64,000 bases of DNA from an uncultured Bacteroidota bacterium. GTDB taxonomy: Bacteria > Bacteroidota > Bacteroidia > Bacteroidales > P3. Shown one piece after another: positions 1-8,665 of this stretch; the first letter of the stretch is position 1; every line of letters starts with the position of its first letter. The notes under the pieces were generated by a model. That model saw nothing but the letters and a program-made list of their open reading frames with translations, had not been told where the DNA came from and made no database searches. The DNA lies in contig CACYJU010000011.1 of assembly GCA_902774845.1 (NCBI GenBank), positions 62,001 to 126,000 of the forward strand. The letters run 5' to 3'. A program made the translations under genes and the position numbers.

Positions 1-689
1 ACACCAGCCAGCATCCGTTCGCTGTGGTAGCGCAGTTGCAGGTTGAATTCTGGTACCAGTGAGTGCTTCAGATATGTCGTCGAGGCTCCGTTGACCCCCT
101 GCGACTTATTGTCCAGCTGGAACGCTGCCACCGCCAGCGCCTCGAACCGTCCGTAACGCATCGTGTAGCGCATCTGCGTGTAACGTGCGTATGGATGGAA
201 CGGTGCTCCCATGTTCAGTGGCTGTGTCGCCGGCATTATCTCATGTACGACCATCGGATACCAGAACTGTCCCAGCAACAGCTCGTGGTGTTTCCACCGC
301 ATGTCGATGTAAGCGTGCCGCAGACGGAACAGGTTGATTGAGGCGTCGCTTGCACCCGTATAGTCGCCTTCGATATAGCCTTTGATTTTCGCGCCTAGCA
401 CGTCAGGACCCTCTATCGTCAGCGCCAGCCGTGCGGTGATAGCTAGCATGTTCAGGCTCGGTGTGGCGTTCAGGTCATGCCCGTCGGCATCCCGTTCCAC
501 AGGCTTCGGATAGAAGAGCATCATCTCCTCCCTGCCCGACACCACCTGCCTCGTATCCACGAAAAACTGAGGATTCACCAAACCAGAGAAGCCGAACCGC
601 CACTTCTTGTTCGCGGTGCTGTCTGCCGGCTCCGCAAAAAGAGAACTAAGACAAAAAACAAAAAATAAAAATACAACTGTCCTTTTCAT
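1..689 (-). CDS. Outer-membrane porin-like beta-barrel protein, N-terminal part (runs off the window)
   Basis: The reading frame starts at ATG 689 on the minus strand and stays open to the window edge, so about 229 N-terminal residues are visible and the C-terminus is missing. It begins with a signal peptide (MKRTVVFLFFVFCLSSLFA). Alternating aromatic and polar stretches typical of outer-membrane strands follow, for example KWRFGFSGLVNPQFFVDTRQ, and a segment (LFRLRHAYIDMRWKHHELLL) resembling the porin or DcaP-like proteins of Bacteroidota, which read 'R.R.A.....W....L..GQ'. A channel role in the outer membrane is inferred from this architecture only; no substrate can be named. A short gap holding an octamer repeat separates it from the membrane protein upstream, so it is probably the last visible gene of a minus-strand run. 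Confidence 0.6.
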   Translation of the reverse strand, partial: MKRTVVFLFFVFCLSSLFAEPADSTANKKWRFGFSGLVNPQFFVDTRQVVSGREEMMLFYPKPVERDADGHDLNATPSLNMLAITARLALTIEGPDVLGAKIKGYIEGDYTGASDASINLFRLRHAYIDMRWKHHELLLGQFWYPMVVHEIMPATQPLNMGAPFHPYARYTQMRYTMRYGRFEALAVAAFQLDNKSQGVNGASTTYLKHSLVPEFNLQLRYHSERMLAG

Positions 690-761
690 AAATACTACTA
701 CTACCACATTCAGGCATTCACCAATTCACTAACACATTCACGCATTTACGCATTCAAGCAA
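690..761. repeat. Intergenic octamer repeat array (period 8)
   Basis: The short gap between two minus-strand genes is made of 8-bp words such as ATTCAGGC, ATTCACCA, ATTCACGC, ATTTACGC and ATTCAAGC. They belong to the same family as the longer arrays at 8390-8664 and 19683-19880. Confidence 0.6.
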
Positions 762-1463
762 TCACTTCTTGTTCCCTGCCAGCGCCAGTATCAGTCCCAG
801 TGCCACACCTAACAGTGCTGCAAACAGCACCTGCAAGTTAGCAGGAAGGATGAACGTTATTGTATGCGCCGGGTACCAGAACAAAGGTATGGTCTTCTTG
901 AACACCAGACCCCACTGCACGTCCCAGTTTATCGCCTTCAGGCATTCTGCCATCTTCATCGGCCTCAGCAATCCTCTCACCGTGCCGCCGTTCTTCAATA
1001 TGTGGATGTCCGTGCATTTATGGAATGTCATCATCACCGGGGCAAATATTGTGTTCATCAGCACACTGACGCAGAAAGCTATGCCCAGTTTTCCCCACGA
1101 GAACGCACTTTCACCAAACACGGCCGCCAGACTTCCTTTCTCGCTTCCGGCGAGGATTTCCATGAAACGCGGTACTCCCGTCTTGAATATCACCATCGCC
1201 ATAGCGATGCAGATACCCAGAAATCCCCACACCATCATCCTCGGCAATACACCGAATCCTTTCTCGTACCAGCAGCCCTTACGTATTCTCAAGGCCAGCA
1301 TCTCACCAAAAGTGGCAAGGATGGCGAACTTGAAGAATGCCATCACAAACGGCAACTTCTCTGTGGCTGTATTGAAAGCGTCATAAAAACCCGTGGCGGG
1401 AATAAAAAAAGGCACCAGTACCACAAGGACACAGAGGATAACAATCAAATCGGATCTTTTCAT
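762..1463 (-). CDS. Polytopic inner-membrane protein, possibly Mpv17/PMP22-like
   Basis: This 233-residue protein has about five to six hydrophobic segments: residues 5-27, 40-55, 75-95, 123-148 and 205-230. The C-terminal part (FWYPAHTITFILPANLQVLF, then a hydrophobic stretch) resembles the Mpv17/PMP22 signature, in which W-P-x-x-Q/H is followed by N/T-F-x-x-(V/L)-P. Proteins of this kind occur in Bacteroidota without a firm function. Start ATG 1463 gives a positively charged MKRSD followed by a membrane segment. It lies 37 bp after the LRR lipoprotein gene on the same strand. The family assignment is tentative; the membrane topology is clear. Confidence 0.55.
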   Translation of the reverse strand: MKRSDLIVILCVLVVLVPFFIPATGFYDAFNTATEKLPFVMAFFKFAILATFGEMLALRIRKGCWYEKGFGVLPRMMVWGFLGICIAMAMVIFKTGVPRFMEILAGSEKGSLAAVFGESAFSWGKLGIAFCVSVLMNTIFAPVMMTFHKCTDIHILKNGGTVRGLLRPMKMAECLKAINWDVQWGLVFKKTIPLFWYPAHTITFILPANLQVLFAALLGVALGLILALAGNKK

Positions 1464-1500
1464 ATTACGTGTAATTTTTCGTTTGTCTACTGATTATAGG

Positions 1501-2424
1501 TTAGTTGAATATATGCTCACCTGATTCTTCTACCGACGAGGGCAGTTGGTTGGTTGTGAGTTGCGGACAACCCCAGAAACACCAAGAGCCAACATGTCTG
1601 AGTGTGTTAGGGAATCGTACAGTATGGAGTGATGTGCAGCCACAGAAAGCGGCATCGCCGATGTGTGTAAGACTGTCGGGGAGGGAAACATCTGTGAGAG
1701 TTTGGCATTCCATAAAGGCGTTGTCACCGATAAAGCGGAGTGTCGAGGGAAGTCGGAGGTTGGAAAGTGCATGACAGTCGCCAAAAGCGCGTTGTTGGAT
1801 GGAGTCTACGCCGTCGGGGATACTAACGGCACGAAGCGATGTGCAGCCATAGAAGGATTCATACTGAATCTTGCGAAGGTGTTTGGGGAGTTTTACTTCC
1901 GTGAGACTTTTGCAACGGCGGAAAGCGCCTTCGTCTATGATGGTGACTCCTGCTGGTATGTTGACGCTGACAAGGTTCTCACAGCGTGAGAATAGACTTT
2001 GCGGTATAACGGTGAGAGATGTCGGCAGGTGTACTTTGGTAAGTCCTGTACAGCGCTTGAAGACTCCTCGATTAATTTCTGCGATACGGTCGTCAATGGT
2101 GACCTCTGTGATATCACTACAGTGTTTGAAGGCTTTCTTCCTGATGGATACGACGGAGAACAGCTGTCCGTTGTGACTAAAACGGCCTGGAATGACAAGG
2201 GGACCTGCTGGATAGTTGTACTTGTCTTCGAAGCCTACAAGTTGCAATGCGCGGGTATTGCCGTTGATAACAACATACTTGAGTGTCTGCCCGGTGGGGC
2301 ACTTGGCCCGTATGGTGTCTCCGTAAAAGACTTCGTCAGAATCTGCATGGTGGCATGAGGCAACCGTTAGGCATAGTAGGACTAGGAGAAGAATTTTGAA
2401 GTATGGGTGGTAGGTATGTGACAT
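1501..2424 (-). CDS. BspA-like leucine-rich repeat surface lipoprotein
   Basis: A lipoprotein signal (LLLVLLCLTVASC, lipobox ASC with Cys near residue 24) is followed, from about residue 90, by eight or so BspA-type (LRR_5) repeats of about 23 residues. The pattern is 'F..C.SLT.V.LP..L..I', for example FSRCENLVSVNIPAGVTIID and FYGCTSLRAVSIPDGVDSIQ. Total length is 307 residues. In the family these proteins are exposed on the cell surface and often bind host proteins or other bacteria; that role is inferred here. The start at ATG 2424 lies 15 bp downstream of the malY-like stop, so the two are probably co-transcribed. The mature N-terminal 70 residues contain no recognised domain. Confidence 0.85.
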   Translation of the reverse strand: MSHTYHPYFKILLLVLLCLTVASCHHADSDEVFYGDTIRAKCPTGQTLKYVVINGNTRALQLVGFEDKYNYPAGPLVIPGRFSHNGQLFSVVSIRKKAFKHCSDITEVTIDDRIAEINRGVFKRCTGLTKVHLPTSLTVIPQSLFSRCENLVSVNIPAGVTIIDEGAFRRCKSLTEVKLPKHLRKIQYESFYGCTSLRAVSIPDGVDSIQQRAFGDCHALSNLRLPSTLRFIGDNAFMECQTLTDVSLPDSLTHIGDAAFCGCTSLHTVRFPNTLRHVGSWCFWGCPQLTTNQLPSSVEESGEHIFN

Positions 2425-2438
2425 AATGGTCTATTGCG

Positions 2439-3611
2439 TTATTGTTCGAAAGCGTTGCTTAATCTGTTTAGTGCGGTGGCAAGTGTTTCGTGGGGACAGC
2501 CTATGTTGAGGCGGAAGCAGTTGTGGTAGCGTTCGCCTCCGAAAGTGATGCCGTCGTTAAGAGCAAGTCTGGCCACATTTTGAATACGGTGCAAGGTCTC
2601 CTCATGTGTGAATCCATAGTCGGAAAAGTCAAGCCAAACAAGGAACGATGCCTCGGGTATGACGGCCTTGACCTGCGGCATATTGGATGCCAGATACTGG
2701 CGTGTGAACTCAGCGTTGTTCTTGAGATATTCTGCGAGTTGGTTAAGCCACTCCTCTCCATGACGGAAAGCGGCTTCTGCACCGACAAAGGCAAAGATGT
2801 TGCCTCCTGCGAGCCCGTAGTTGTCTAGGTACGCATGAAATTTTTTGCGTATCTCTGGATTGTGGATGTAAGACACCGAACTGGAGAGGCCTGCAATATT
2901 AAAAGTCTTGCTGGGTGCCATGAACATGATTGAGATGTCTCGGGCTGTCGAACTGACGGTGGGGAAGGATGTATGGTGGTGGGGTGGGAGTATAAGGTCT
3001 GCGTGGATTTCGTCGGAGATGACTATCAGCCCATGTTTGGCGCATATCTCCGCAATCCGGCGTAAGGTGTCGGGCGACCATACTGTGCCTCCGGGGTTAT
3101 GGGGATTGGAAAGGATAAGGAGTTTGCAGCCGGCAGCACACTGCTCGAAGCTGTCGAAATCCATTTCGAAACGTCCGTCTTTGATAATGAGTGGACATTT
3201 GACCAGCCTACGGCCAGACGTGGCGGGTATGGCAAGAAATGGTGGATAGACCGGCGTGGTTACGAGTATCCCATCGCCAGGCTCGGTGAAGGCCTGTATC
3301 ACAAAAGAGATGCCAGCTACGATGCCGGGGATGAAATGCAGCTCCTCTCGAGTGGCTCTGATGGAGTATCTACGATCGAGCCAGCCTATGACAGCGTCAA
3401 AATAGGACTGTGATGGCCAATGGTAGCCGAGTACAGGGTGGTCAAGACGGTCTCGCAGAGCTTTTATTATGAAGTCGGGGGCTGGAATATCCATGTCGGC
3501 CACCCACATAGGCAGAAGGTCGTCGCGTGAAAAGAAATGCTCCAATCCATCATGTTTCACACAGTCGGTTCCCTTGCGGTCTATTATTTTGTCGAAATCG
3601 TATGCCATCAT
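2439..3611 (-). CDS. MalY/PatB-type PLP-dependent C-S lyase or aminotransferase
   Basis: This 390-residue fold-type I PLP enzyme matches the MalY/PatB subgroup in length and motifs: an N-terminal LLPMWVADMD, the substrate/PLP motif LSNPHNPGGTVW, SDEIHADLI with the PLP-pyridine Asp, and the lysine motif APSKTFNIAGL. In the family it cleaves cystathionine or cysteine conjugates to a thiol, ammonia and pyruvate. It is cytoplasmic, with no signal peptide. Two ATGs in a row (3611 and 3608) could start it. It heads a minus-strand run with the LRR lipoprotein. Substrate specificity (cystathionine, cysteine or another amino acid) cannot be read from the sequence. Confidence 0.85.
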   Translation of the reverse strand: MMAYDFDKIIDRKGTDCVKHDGLEHFFSRDDLLPMWVADMDIPAPDFIIKALRDRLDHPVLGYHWPSQSYFDAVIGWLDRRYSIRATREELHFIPGIVAGISFVIQAFTEPGDGILVTTPVYPPFLAIPATSGRRLVKCPLIIKDGRFEMDFDSFEQCAAGCKLLILSNPHNPGGTVWSPDTLRRIAEICAKHGLIVISDEIHADLILPPHHHTSFPTVSSTARDISIMFMAPSKTFNIAGLSSSVSYIHNPEIRKKFHAYLDNYGLAGGNIFAFVGAEAAFRHGEEWLNQLAEYLKNNAEFTRQYLASNMPQVKAVIPEASFLVWLDFSDYGFTHEETLHRIQNVARLALNDGITFGGERYHNCFRLNIGCPHETLATALNRLSNAFEQ

Positions 3612-3668
3612 GTCTCTTTATTGGAAAACGCCGCAGGAAGTTCTCTTCACTTACCTGCGGCGTTTCTC

Positions 3669-3759
3669 TGGCGGAAAGGAGGGGATTCGAACCCCTGAAG
3701 CGCTTTTAACGCTTACTCGCTTTCCAGGCGGGCCTCTTCAACCACTCGAGCACCTTTCC
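3669..3759 (-). tRNA. tRNA-Ser(GGA), CCA encoded
   Basis: The reverse strand folds as a class II tRNA. The acceptor stem is GGAAAGG/CCTTTCC with discriminator G and an encoded CCA at 3671-3669. The anticodon loop is CTGGAAA (anticodon GGA). A long variable arm has an AAGCG/CGCTT stem, and the T arm is AGGGG-TTCGAAT-CCCCT. The anticodon stem CCCGC/GCGAG has one C-A mismatch at its second pair. A TAnnTTTG promoter element lies about 45 bp upstream. Confidence 0.95.
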
Positions 3760-3803
3760 GTTTTGAAGTTTTTTTCTTGGTTTTTATCCCTCGAAAGCGG
3801 GTG

Positions 3804-3811
3804 CAAAGATA
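3804..3811 (-). promoter_or_regulatory. Bacteroidota -7 element (TATCTTTG) upstream of tRNA-Ser
   Basis: On the minus strand the sequence reads TATCTTTG followed by CACCC, the form of the Bacteroidota sigma-70-type -7 box. It is placed to transcribe tRNA-Ser(GGA). No good -33 TTTG is present at the expected 19-bp spacing. Confidence 0.5.
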
Positions 3812-3858
3812 CAACTTTTTTCTAAAGCGTAAAAATAAAATATTTTGTGAGCCGTTTC

Positions 3859-5274
3859 TCACTCTTCCGTTCCGGTCAGCTGGCGGTAGCGGAGCTCTTT
3901 CAACTTGTAGTCTATCAGCTGGTCTGAATACTGATTCTGGGCTTGGTAGAGGAGCGTCTGCGCTTCGAGATAATCTGACACCGACGAGAGACCGGCATCA
4001 TAGTAGTTCTTCACGTCCACGAGGTTGTCGGCGGCATCGGCGGCGGCTTGACGCTTGAGCTCTATCTGCTCGTACGCTTCTCTGAGCGAGTTGTACACCT
4101 GCCTCTGCTGCAACGCCATAAGCTCGTTGTTGTTCCGCTGGTTGTTCTCGGCCATCCGGATGGCGATATTCTGCTTGCGTATGTTGTGTCCGGTCTCCCA
4201 CCATGCTGTGAGAGGTATACTCACGGTGGCGAAGAGGATGCCGTTGCCTTTGTATACGCCTGTGATGTCGTTGATCCCGTAGGTGGCGCCTACCGACACC
4301 TGCGGCAACGTCTCTCCCACAATCATCTTGCGACGCAGCCGCTCGGCCTTCACGGCGTTGTCAAGCAGTGCCGACTCGGGTCGTGATCCAACACTGTTTA
4401 TATTGTTGATTGTAGGCGTCTCGGGCTTGCTTGACGGCTCCGTGGGAATCTCCACCGTGACTGAATCGCTATAGGGGTACCCTATATATTGGCAGAGTGC
4501 CATGGTGGCAAGCTGTATGCCGTTGACGAGCTGTGTGCGGGCCTGACGCATCTCGTTCTGCTTGAGCCTTACTTTGAGCAGGTCTGTGCGGCCGATGACT
4601 CCGGCATCGACGGCAGCCTCGGCATCGCGGCAGAGGGTGTCTAACAGCACCAAAGCTTGGTCGCAGGGCAAGAGCTTCAGCCTAAGCATTACCACCTGCC
4701 AGTAGTACTGCTCCACGTTAAGCTGCACTTCGCGTTCGGACATCATCAACTTCAGCTCCGCCACGTCGACTCCGAGCTTGGCTAACCGGTTGCCGTTCAC
4801 TATGCGTCCTCCGGCGAAGATGGGCTGGGTGACAAGGGCGTTGGCCGAGAGCCCTCGGTCTATCATCTGCAGCGTGATATCGTATGAGAAGCGGTCCACG
4901 AAGTTGTCTATCTCTTCCTGCAGGTTAATGTCGATGCCGAAGCGGTCGAGCTGGAGTTGGGCTGCCTGCACTCGCTCTTCCATCGACTCTCCGTCAAACC
5001 GCAGTGTGGCGTCAATCTTGGCTCCGCTGCTCTCCGACGAGACATCTATAAGGTAGTTCTGCGAACGGAAGTAGCCGGCGGCGATACTGAGGGTGGGGAA
5101 GTATTTGGTGAGTGCTGCGTACTTGGTCTGTTTGGCCGACTCTATCTCCAGACGGGCGTTCTCGAGCGTGGCGTTGTTACGCAGCGCCATCGCTCGGCAG
5201 CTGTCGAGCGTGAGAGTCTGGCTCTTGGCTGTTACCGCTATGCAGAGCAGGAGTATTAGAGGAGTCGCTTTCAT
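3859..5274 (-). CDS. TolC-like outer-membrane channel of an RND efflux system
   Basis: This 471-residue protein has a signal peptide (MKATPLILLLCIAVTAKSQ) and the long helical, Gln- and Ala-rich arrangement of outer-membrane efflux proteins: LDSCRAMALRNNATLENARL at the mature N-terminus, and VKNYYDAGLSSVSDYLEAQT in the second half, the usual 'G..S..D.L.AQ..L' motif of the family. I start it at ATG 5274, not at earlier in-frame codons, because this gives the signal peptide and overlaps the stop of the pump gene as ATGA, a translational coupling arrangement. It forms the outer-membrane exit duct for the pump (5271-8366) and adaptor (8666-9733) upstream on the same strand. Confidence 0.9.
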   Translation of the reverse strand: MKATPLILLLCIAVTAKSQTLTLDSCRAMALRNNATLENARLEIESAKQTKYAALTKYFPTLSIAAGYFRSQNYLIDVSSESSGAKIDATLRFDGESMEERVQAAQLQLDRFGIDINLQEEIDNFVDRFSYDITLQMIDRGLSANALVTQPIFAGGRIVNGNRLAKLGVDVAELKLMMSEREVQLNVEQYYWQVVMLRLKLLPCDQALVLLDTLCRDAEAAVDAGVIGRTDLLKVRLKQNEMRQARTQLVNGIQLATMALCQYIGYPYSDSVTVEIPTEPSSKPETPTINNINSVGSRPESALLDNAVKAERLRRKMIVGETLPQVSVGATYGINDITGVYKGNGILFATVSIPLTAWWETGHNIRKQNIAIRMAENNQRNNNELMALQQRQVYNSLREAYEQIELKRQAAADAADNLVDVKNYYDAGLSSVSDYLEAQTLLYQAQNQYSDQLIDYKLKELRYRQLTGTEE

Positions 5275-8200
5275 GATTCTCGTTTTTTTGTGTCGAACAG
5301 CTTCCAGTAGGCAACGGGCATGACTGCCACGATGAAAAGTATTGCAAAGAGTATGCCGAAGCAGATCACTATGCCCATGGGCATCCACAGCGCGCTGCGG
5401 TGTATTATCATAGGTATCACGCCTACGGCGGTGGTGGCGCTGGTGAGGAAGATGGGACGCATCCTCCTGCGTCCCGCTTCAAACGCAGCCTCCTGTACCG
5501 TGAACCCTGACCGTCGCAACTCTTCGGCATAGTCGAACATCACTATGTTGTTCCTCACGTTGATTCCTATGAGACTGACGATGCCAATGATGGCGGTGAG
5601 GCTTATGTCGCAGTGGAATATCGCAAGCCCCACAAAGGCACCCAGCAGGCAGAAGAGGGTTCCGAAAAGGGACAGCAGCGTGAGACGTATCTTCTTGAAG
5701 TTGAAAAGCAGGAAGAAGAAGACTATCATCACCGAGGCGATGAGTCCTATGATGATGTCTCCCATCGTGCCTGTGTTGATGGCGTCGAGTCCGCCGTAGG
5801 TCATCTCCACGTCCTCGGGCAGCATGTTGCGAAACTCTCCTTCGAGCCATGGTCTCAGCTTGGCCATCGTCTTGGGCTGGCTCTTGCCAAACCGCAGGTC
5901 GGCGCCTACGGTCACACATGGCACTCCGTTACGGTGTGGTATCTGCGAGGGTTGCCAGTCGGGGGTGACTGTGGCCACCTGCCTCAACGGCACCCACACT
6001 CCGGGCAGCGACGTGGGTACCAACGCCGAAGTGATGTCGTCTGTCGTGGTCTGCTCTGTGGAATATAGTTTCACCGGCACTCCATAGTCGCCTTCCCATA
6101 CTGTCGTCATAGGCAGCCCGCCATACAGCGTGGCCAGATTGGCTGAGAGGATAGACTTGGTGATGCCCAGCCGCGACGCTTCGTCGGGCTTCAGGTCTAT
6201 CCGCACCGACGGTGCCGACGTGCCGTAGTCGCTGTGCACCCACACCAAGTCGTCGTCATACTCTTCGAGATGGGCTTTCAGCGTGTCGGCATATTGGATC
6301 AGCGCAGCTTTGTTCTCTCCTCGCAGACGTATCTCGATGGGGTTGTTCACAGCTTGGTAGTCAAGCTGCTTGACCCTTATCGTGGCGTCTGGCAGCGAGT
6401 CTATGTAGCTGTCTTTATAGCGTCGCACCACCCGCTCGGTGACGTCGTTGTCTTTGGTCTTGACAATCATCTGGGCGAAGTTCTTGGCTGGCATCTGCGG
6501 CGTGTAGGCTGCCATGAATCGGGGCGACGAGGTGCCTATAAAGCTCGAGACGGTCTCTATGTCGCTGTCCTGCTGCAGTATCTCTTCAAAGTATTCAGCC
6601 ACCGCTGCGGTCTGCTCTATCGTGCTCCCGTCGGGCAGGTATATCTCCACGGCGAAACTGTCTCTCTCGGCTTTGGGCATCAACTGTAGCGGCATGTTGA
6701 GGAACACCACCACAGCTATGGCTATGTTAGCCACTCCGGCCAGGAGGGTCGTCCTCGGATGTATGAAACACCAGCGCAGCAGCTTCTCATAGCCGTTCTG
6801 CAACACCTTGAAAAAGCGGTTCTGCAACCTCGAGAAGAACCACTGGCGTTGTTTCACCCTATGTGTTTCGGGATCTATCTTCAGCATCTTCGTCTCTAAC
6901 CACGGTGTGAGCAACATGGCGAGCGCCAGCGACACCGTGAGGGAGATGGTGATGGTCGTGGGGAAGAATTTTACAAAATCTCCCAGCGGTCCGTGCATGG
7001 TGAAGAGGTAAGGGAAGAAGATGGCACATATCGAGAGAGTCGCCACCACCAGCGACGAGAAGAACGTCTTGGCGCTGCCTATCGCCGCCTCCCGCGGCTT
7101 CAACCCTCGGTGTATGTTGTCCATATATCCGTCCACCATCACTATCGAGTCGTCCACCATCATGCCCAACGTCACTATCAGCGAGGCGAGGGTCACGATA
7201 TTCATCTCAAAACCGATGATATACATCACCGAGAAGGTGACGGCGGTCGTGAGCGGTATCTCTATGGCGGGAATCAGCGCCGACTGCAGCGGAAACAGCA
7301 GCAGCATCACCGCTATCACCACCAGCATCGCCGTGAGCAGGTCTTTGAAGAACGACCATATCGAGTGGTCCACCACCTGCGGAAGGTCGGTGATACGGTA
7401 TAGCGACACCCCGTCGGGCAGAGTCCTCTGGAAGTCTTTCAGTATCTTGTCCACCTCTTCGCCGAACTTCACTATGTTGTTGCCGGGCCTCATCTCTATC
7501 GAGAGCACCAGCGCACGGTTTCCGTCCTTGGTCACATAGCTCGTCGGCTCGGGATAGCGTCGCTCGATGCGGGCTATGTCTTTGAGCCTGACGGTCTGCC
7601 CCGACGGGGCGGTGTACACCACCTGCTCGCCCAGCTCGTATTCCGACTTGTAAGGGCTCACCACATGTATCGGCAGATACCCGTCGTCCGTCGAGATGGT
7701 GCCGCCTATGCTTTCCAACCCTTGTGCGAAGAACACCGCCGAGAGCATCTGATGGCTGATACCGTAGCCGGCCAGCTTGTCTTTGTCCACATACACCGAT
7801 ATCTCTTCCTTCTGCCCTCCCAGCGATTTCAGGTTACCCACAGCCTCCACCGTGCGGAGCCTCTGCTTGAGCAGCTCCATGTAGCCCTCCATTTCGCGGT
7901 AGGTCTTCTCTTCCGAGTCCATGGTCACCAGCAGCGACGAGGTGCTTCCGAAGTCGTCCACCACCACGATGGCGAGCACTCCGGCGGGCAGCTGCGCTTT
8001 GAAGTCTTTCAGTCCGTGCCTTATCTTGCTCCACACCTCCGTCTGGTTCTTCACTGAGTTGTCCAGCTCCACGTAGAGGTACACGATACCCTCTTTCGAG
8101 TAGCTGTAGGTCTTCTCCTTGTCCACTTCCACGAAAGTGTATAGGTAGTCCTCGAGCGGGATGGTGAGCTGCTCTTCCACCTCCTCTGGCGTGGCACCAG

Positions 8201-8366
8201 GATAGACCGCTGCCACCAGACCTTGCCTTATCGTGAACTCAGGAAACTCCTGCTTGTTCATACGGTCGAGCCCATAGATGCCGAACGCCACCATGATGGC
8301 AACGATCAGCAAGACAATCTTCGGATTGTCCACCACCAGCTCAAGAAAACCGTCCCTTTTCTTCAT
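5271..8366 (-). CDS. RND-family efflux pump, inner-membrane permease
   Basis: At 1031 residues this is the normal length for an AcrB/HAE1-type RND transporter. Seen features are the N-terminal transmembrane helix (residues 13-29), the porter-domain motif YPGATPEEVEEQLTIPLEDY, the TM4 motif GMMVDDSIVMVDGY around residue 402 with the paired Asp residues of the proton relay, and the second-half counterpart IGINVRNNIVMFDYAEE, in which Asn-Asn stands where the first half has Asp-Asp. The protein should drive proton-coupled export of drugs, bile salts or lipids across the envelope with its adaptor and TolC-like partner. The gap to the adaptor gene is about 300 bp and filled by an octamer array, unusual inside an operon. 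The substrate cannot be inferred. Confidence 0.93.
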   Translation of the reverse strand: MKKRDGFLELVVDNPKIVLLIVAIMVAFGIYGLDRMNKQEFPEFTIRQGLVAAVYPGATPEEVEEQLTIPLEDYLYTFVEVDKEKTYSYSKEGIVYLYVELDNSVKNQTEVWSKIRHGLKDFKAQLPAGVLAIVVVDDFGSTSSLLVTMDSEEKTYREMEGYMELLKQRLRTVEAVGNLKSLGGQKEEISVYVDKDKLAGYGISHQMLSAVFFAQGLESIGGTISTDDGYLPIHVVSPYKSEYELGEQVVYTAPSGQTVRLKDIARIERRYPEPTSYVTKDGNRALVLSIEMRPGNNIVKFGEEVDKILKDFQRTLPDGVSLYRITDLPQVVDHSIWSFFKDLLTAMLVVIAVMLLLFPLQSALIPAIEIPLTTAVTFSVMYIIGFEMNIVTLASLIVTLGMMVDDSIVMVDGYMDNIHRGLKPREAAIGSAKTFFSSLVVATLSICAIFFPYLFTMHGPLGDFVKFFPTTITISLTVSLALAMLLTPWLETKMLKIDPETHRVKQRQWFFSRLQNRFFKVLQNGYEKLLRWCFIHPRTTLLAGVANIAIAVVVFLNMPLQLMPKAERDSFAVEIYLPDGSTIEQTAAVAEYFEEILQQDSDIETVSSFIGTSSPRFMAAYTPQMPAKNFAQMIVKTKDNDVTERVVRRYKDSYIDSLPDATIRVKQLDYQAVNNPIEIRLRGENKAALIQYADTLKAHLEEYDDDLVWVHSDYGTSAPSVRIDLKPDEASRLGITKSILSANLATLYGGLPMTTVWEGDYGVPVKLYSTEQTTTDDITSALVPTSLPGVWVPLRQVATVTPDWQPSQIPHRNGVPCVTVGADLRFGKSQPKTMAKLRPWLEGEFRNMLPEDVEMTYGGLDAINTGTMGDIIIGLIASVMIVFFFLLFNFKKIRLTLLSLFGTLFCLLGAFVGLAIFHCDISLTAIIGIVSLIGINVRNNIVMFDYAEELRRSGFTVQEAAFEAGRRRMRPIFLTSATTAVGVIPMIIHRSALWMPMGIVICFGILFAILFIVAVMPVAYWKLFDTKKRES

Positions 8367-8389
8367 CCAATTAGACTAACAAATAAAAG

Positions 8390-8664
8390 CATTCAAGCAA
8401 TCAAGCATTCCCACATTAACACATTAACAAATTCCCACATTCAATCACTAACACATTAACACATTCCCAAATTCAAGCATTCAAGCAATCACGCATTCAA
8501 TCACTAACACATTAACACATTCCCAAATTCAAGCATCTAACACATTAACACATTCCCAAATTCAAGCATTCAAGCAATCACGCATTCAATCACTAACACA
8601 TTAACACATTCCCAAATTCAAGCATTCAGGCAATCAAGCATTCAATCACTAACACATCCCCACA
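8390..8664. repeat. Octamer repeat array (period 8) inside the efflux operon
   Basis: From 8390 nearly every base falls into consecutive 8-bp words read on the plus strand: ATTCAAGC, AATCAAGC, ATTCCCAC, ATTAACAC, ATTCAATC, ACTAACAC, ATTCCCAA and so on. The six-word block ATTCAAGC-AATCACGC-ATTCAATC-ACTAACAC-ATTAACAC-ATTCCCAA recurs nearly intact, showing larger-scale duplication. One word of nine bases (ATCTAACAC) shifts the phase once. There are about 34 words. The array separates the adaptor stop (8666) from the pump start (8366). Confidence 0.9.
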
Positions 8665-8665
8665 T

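Noticed and set aside
8390..8664. CRISPR array
   Set aside because: Units are 8 bp with no spacers of 25-40 bp and no cas genes nearby; the same holds for the other arrays.
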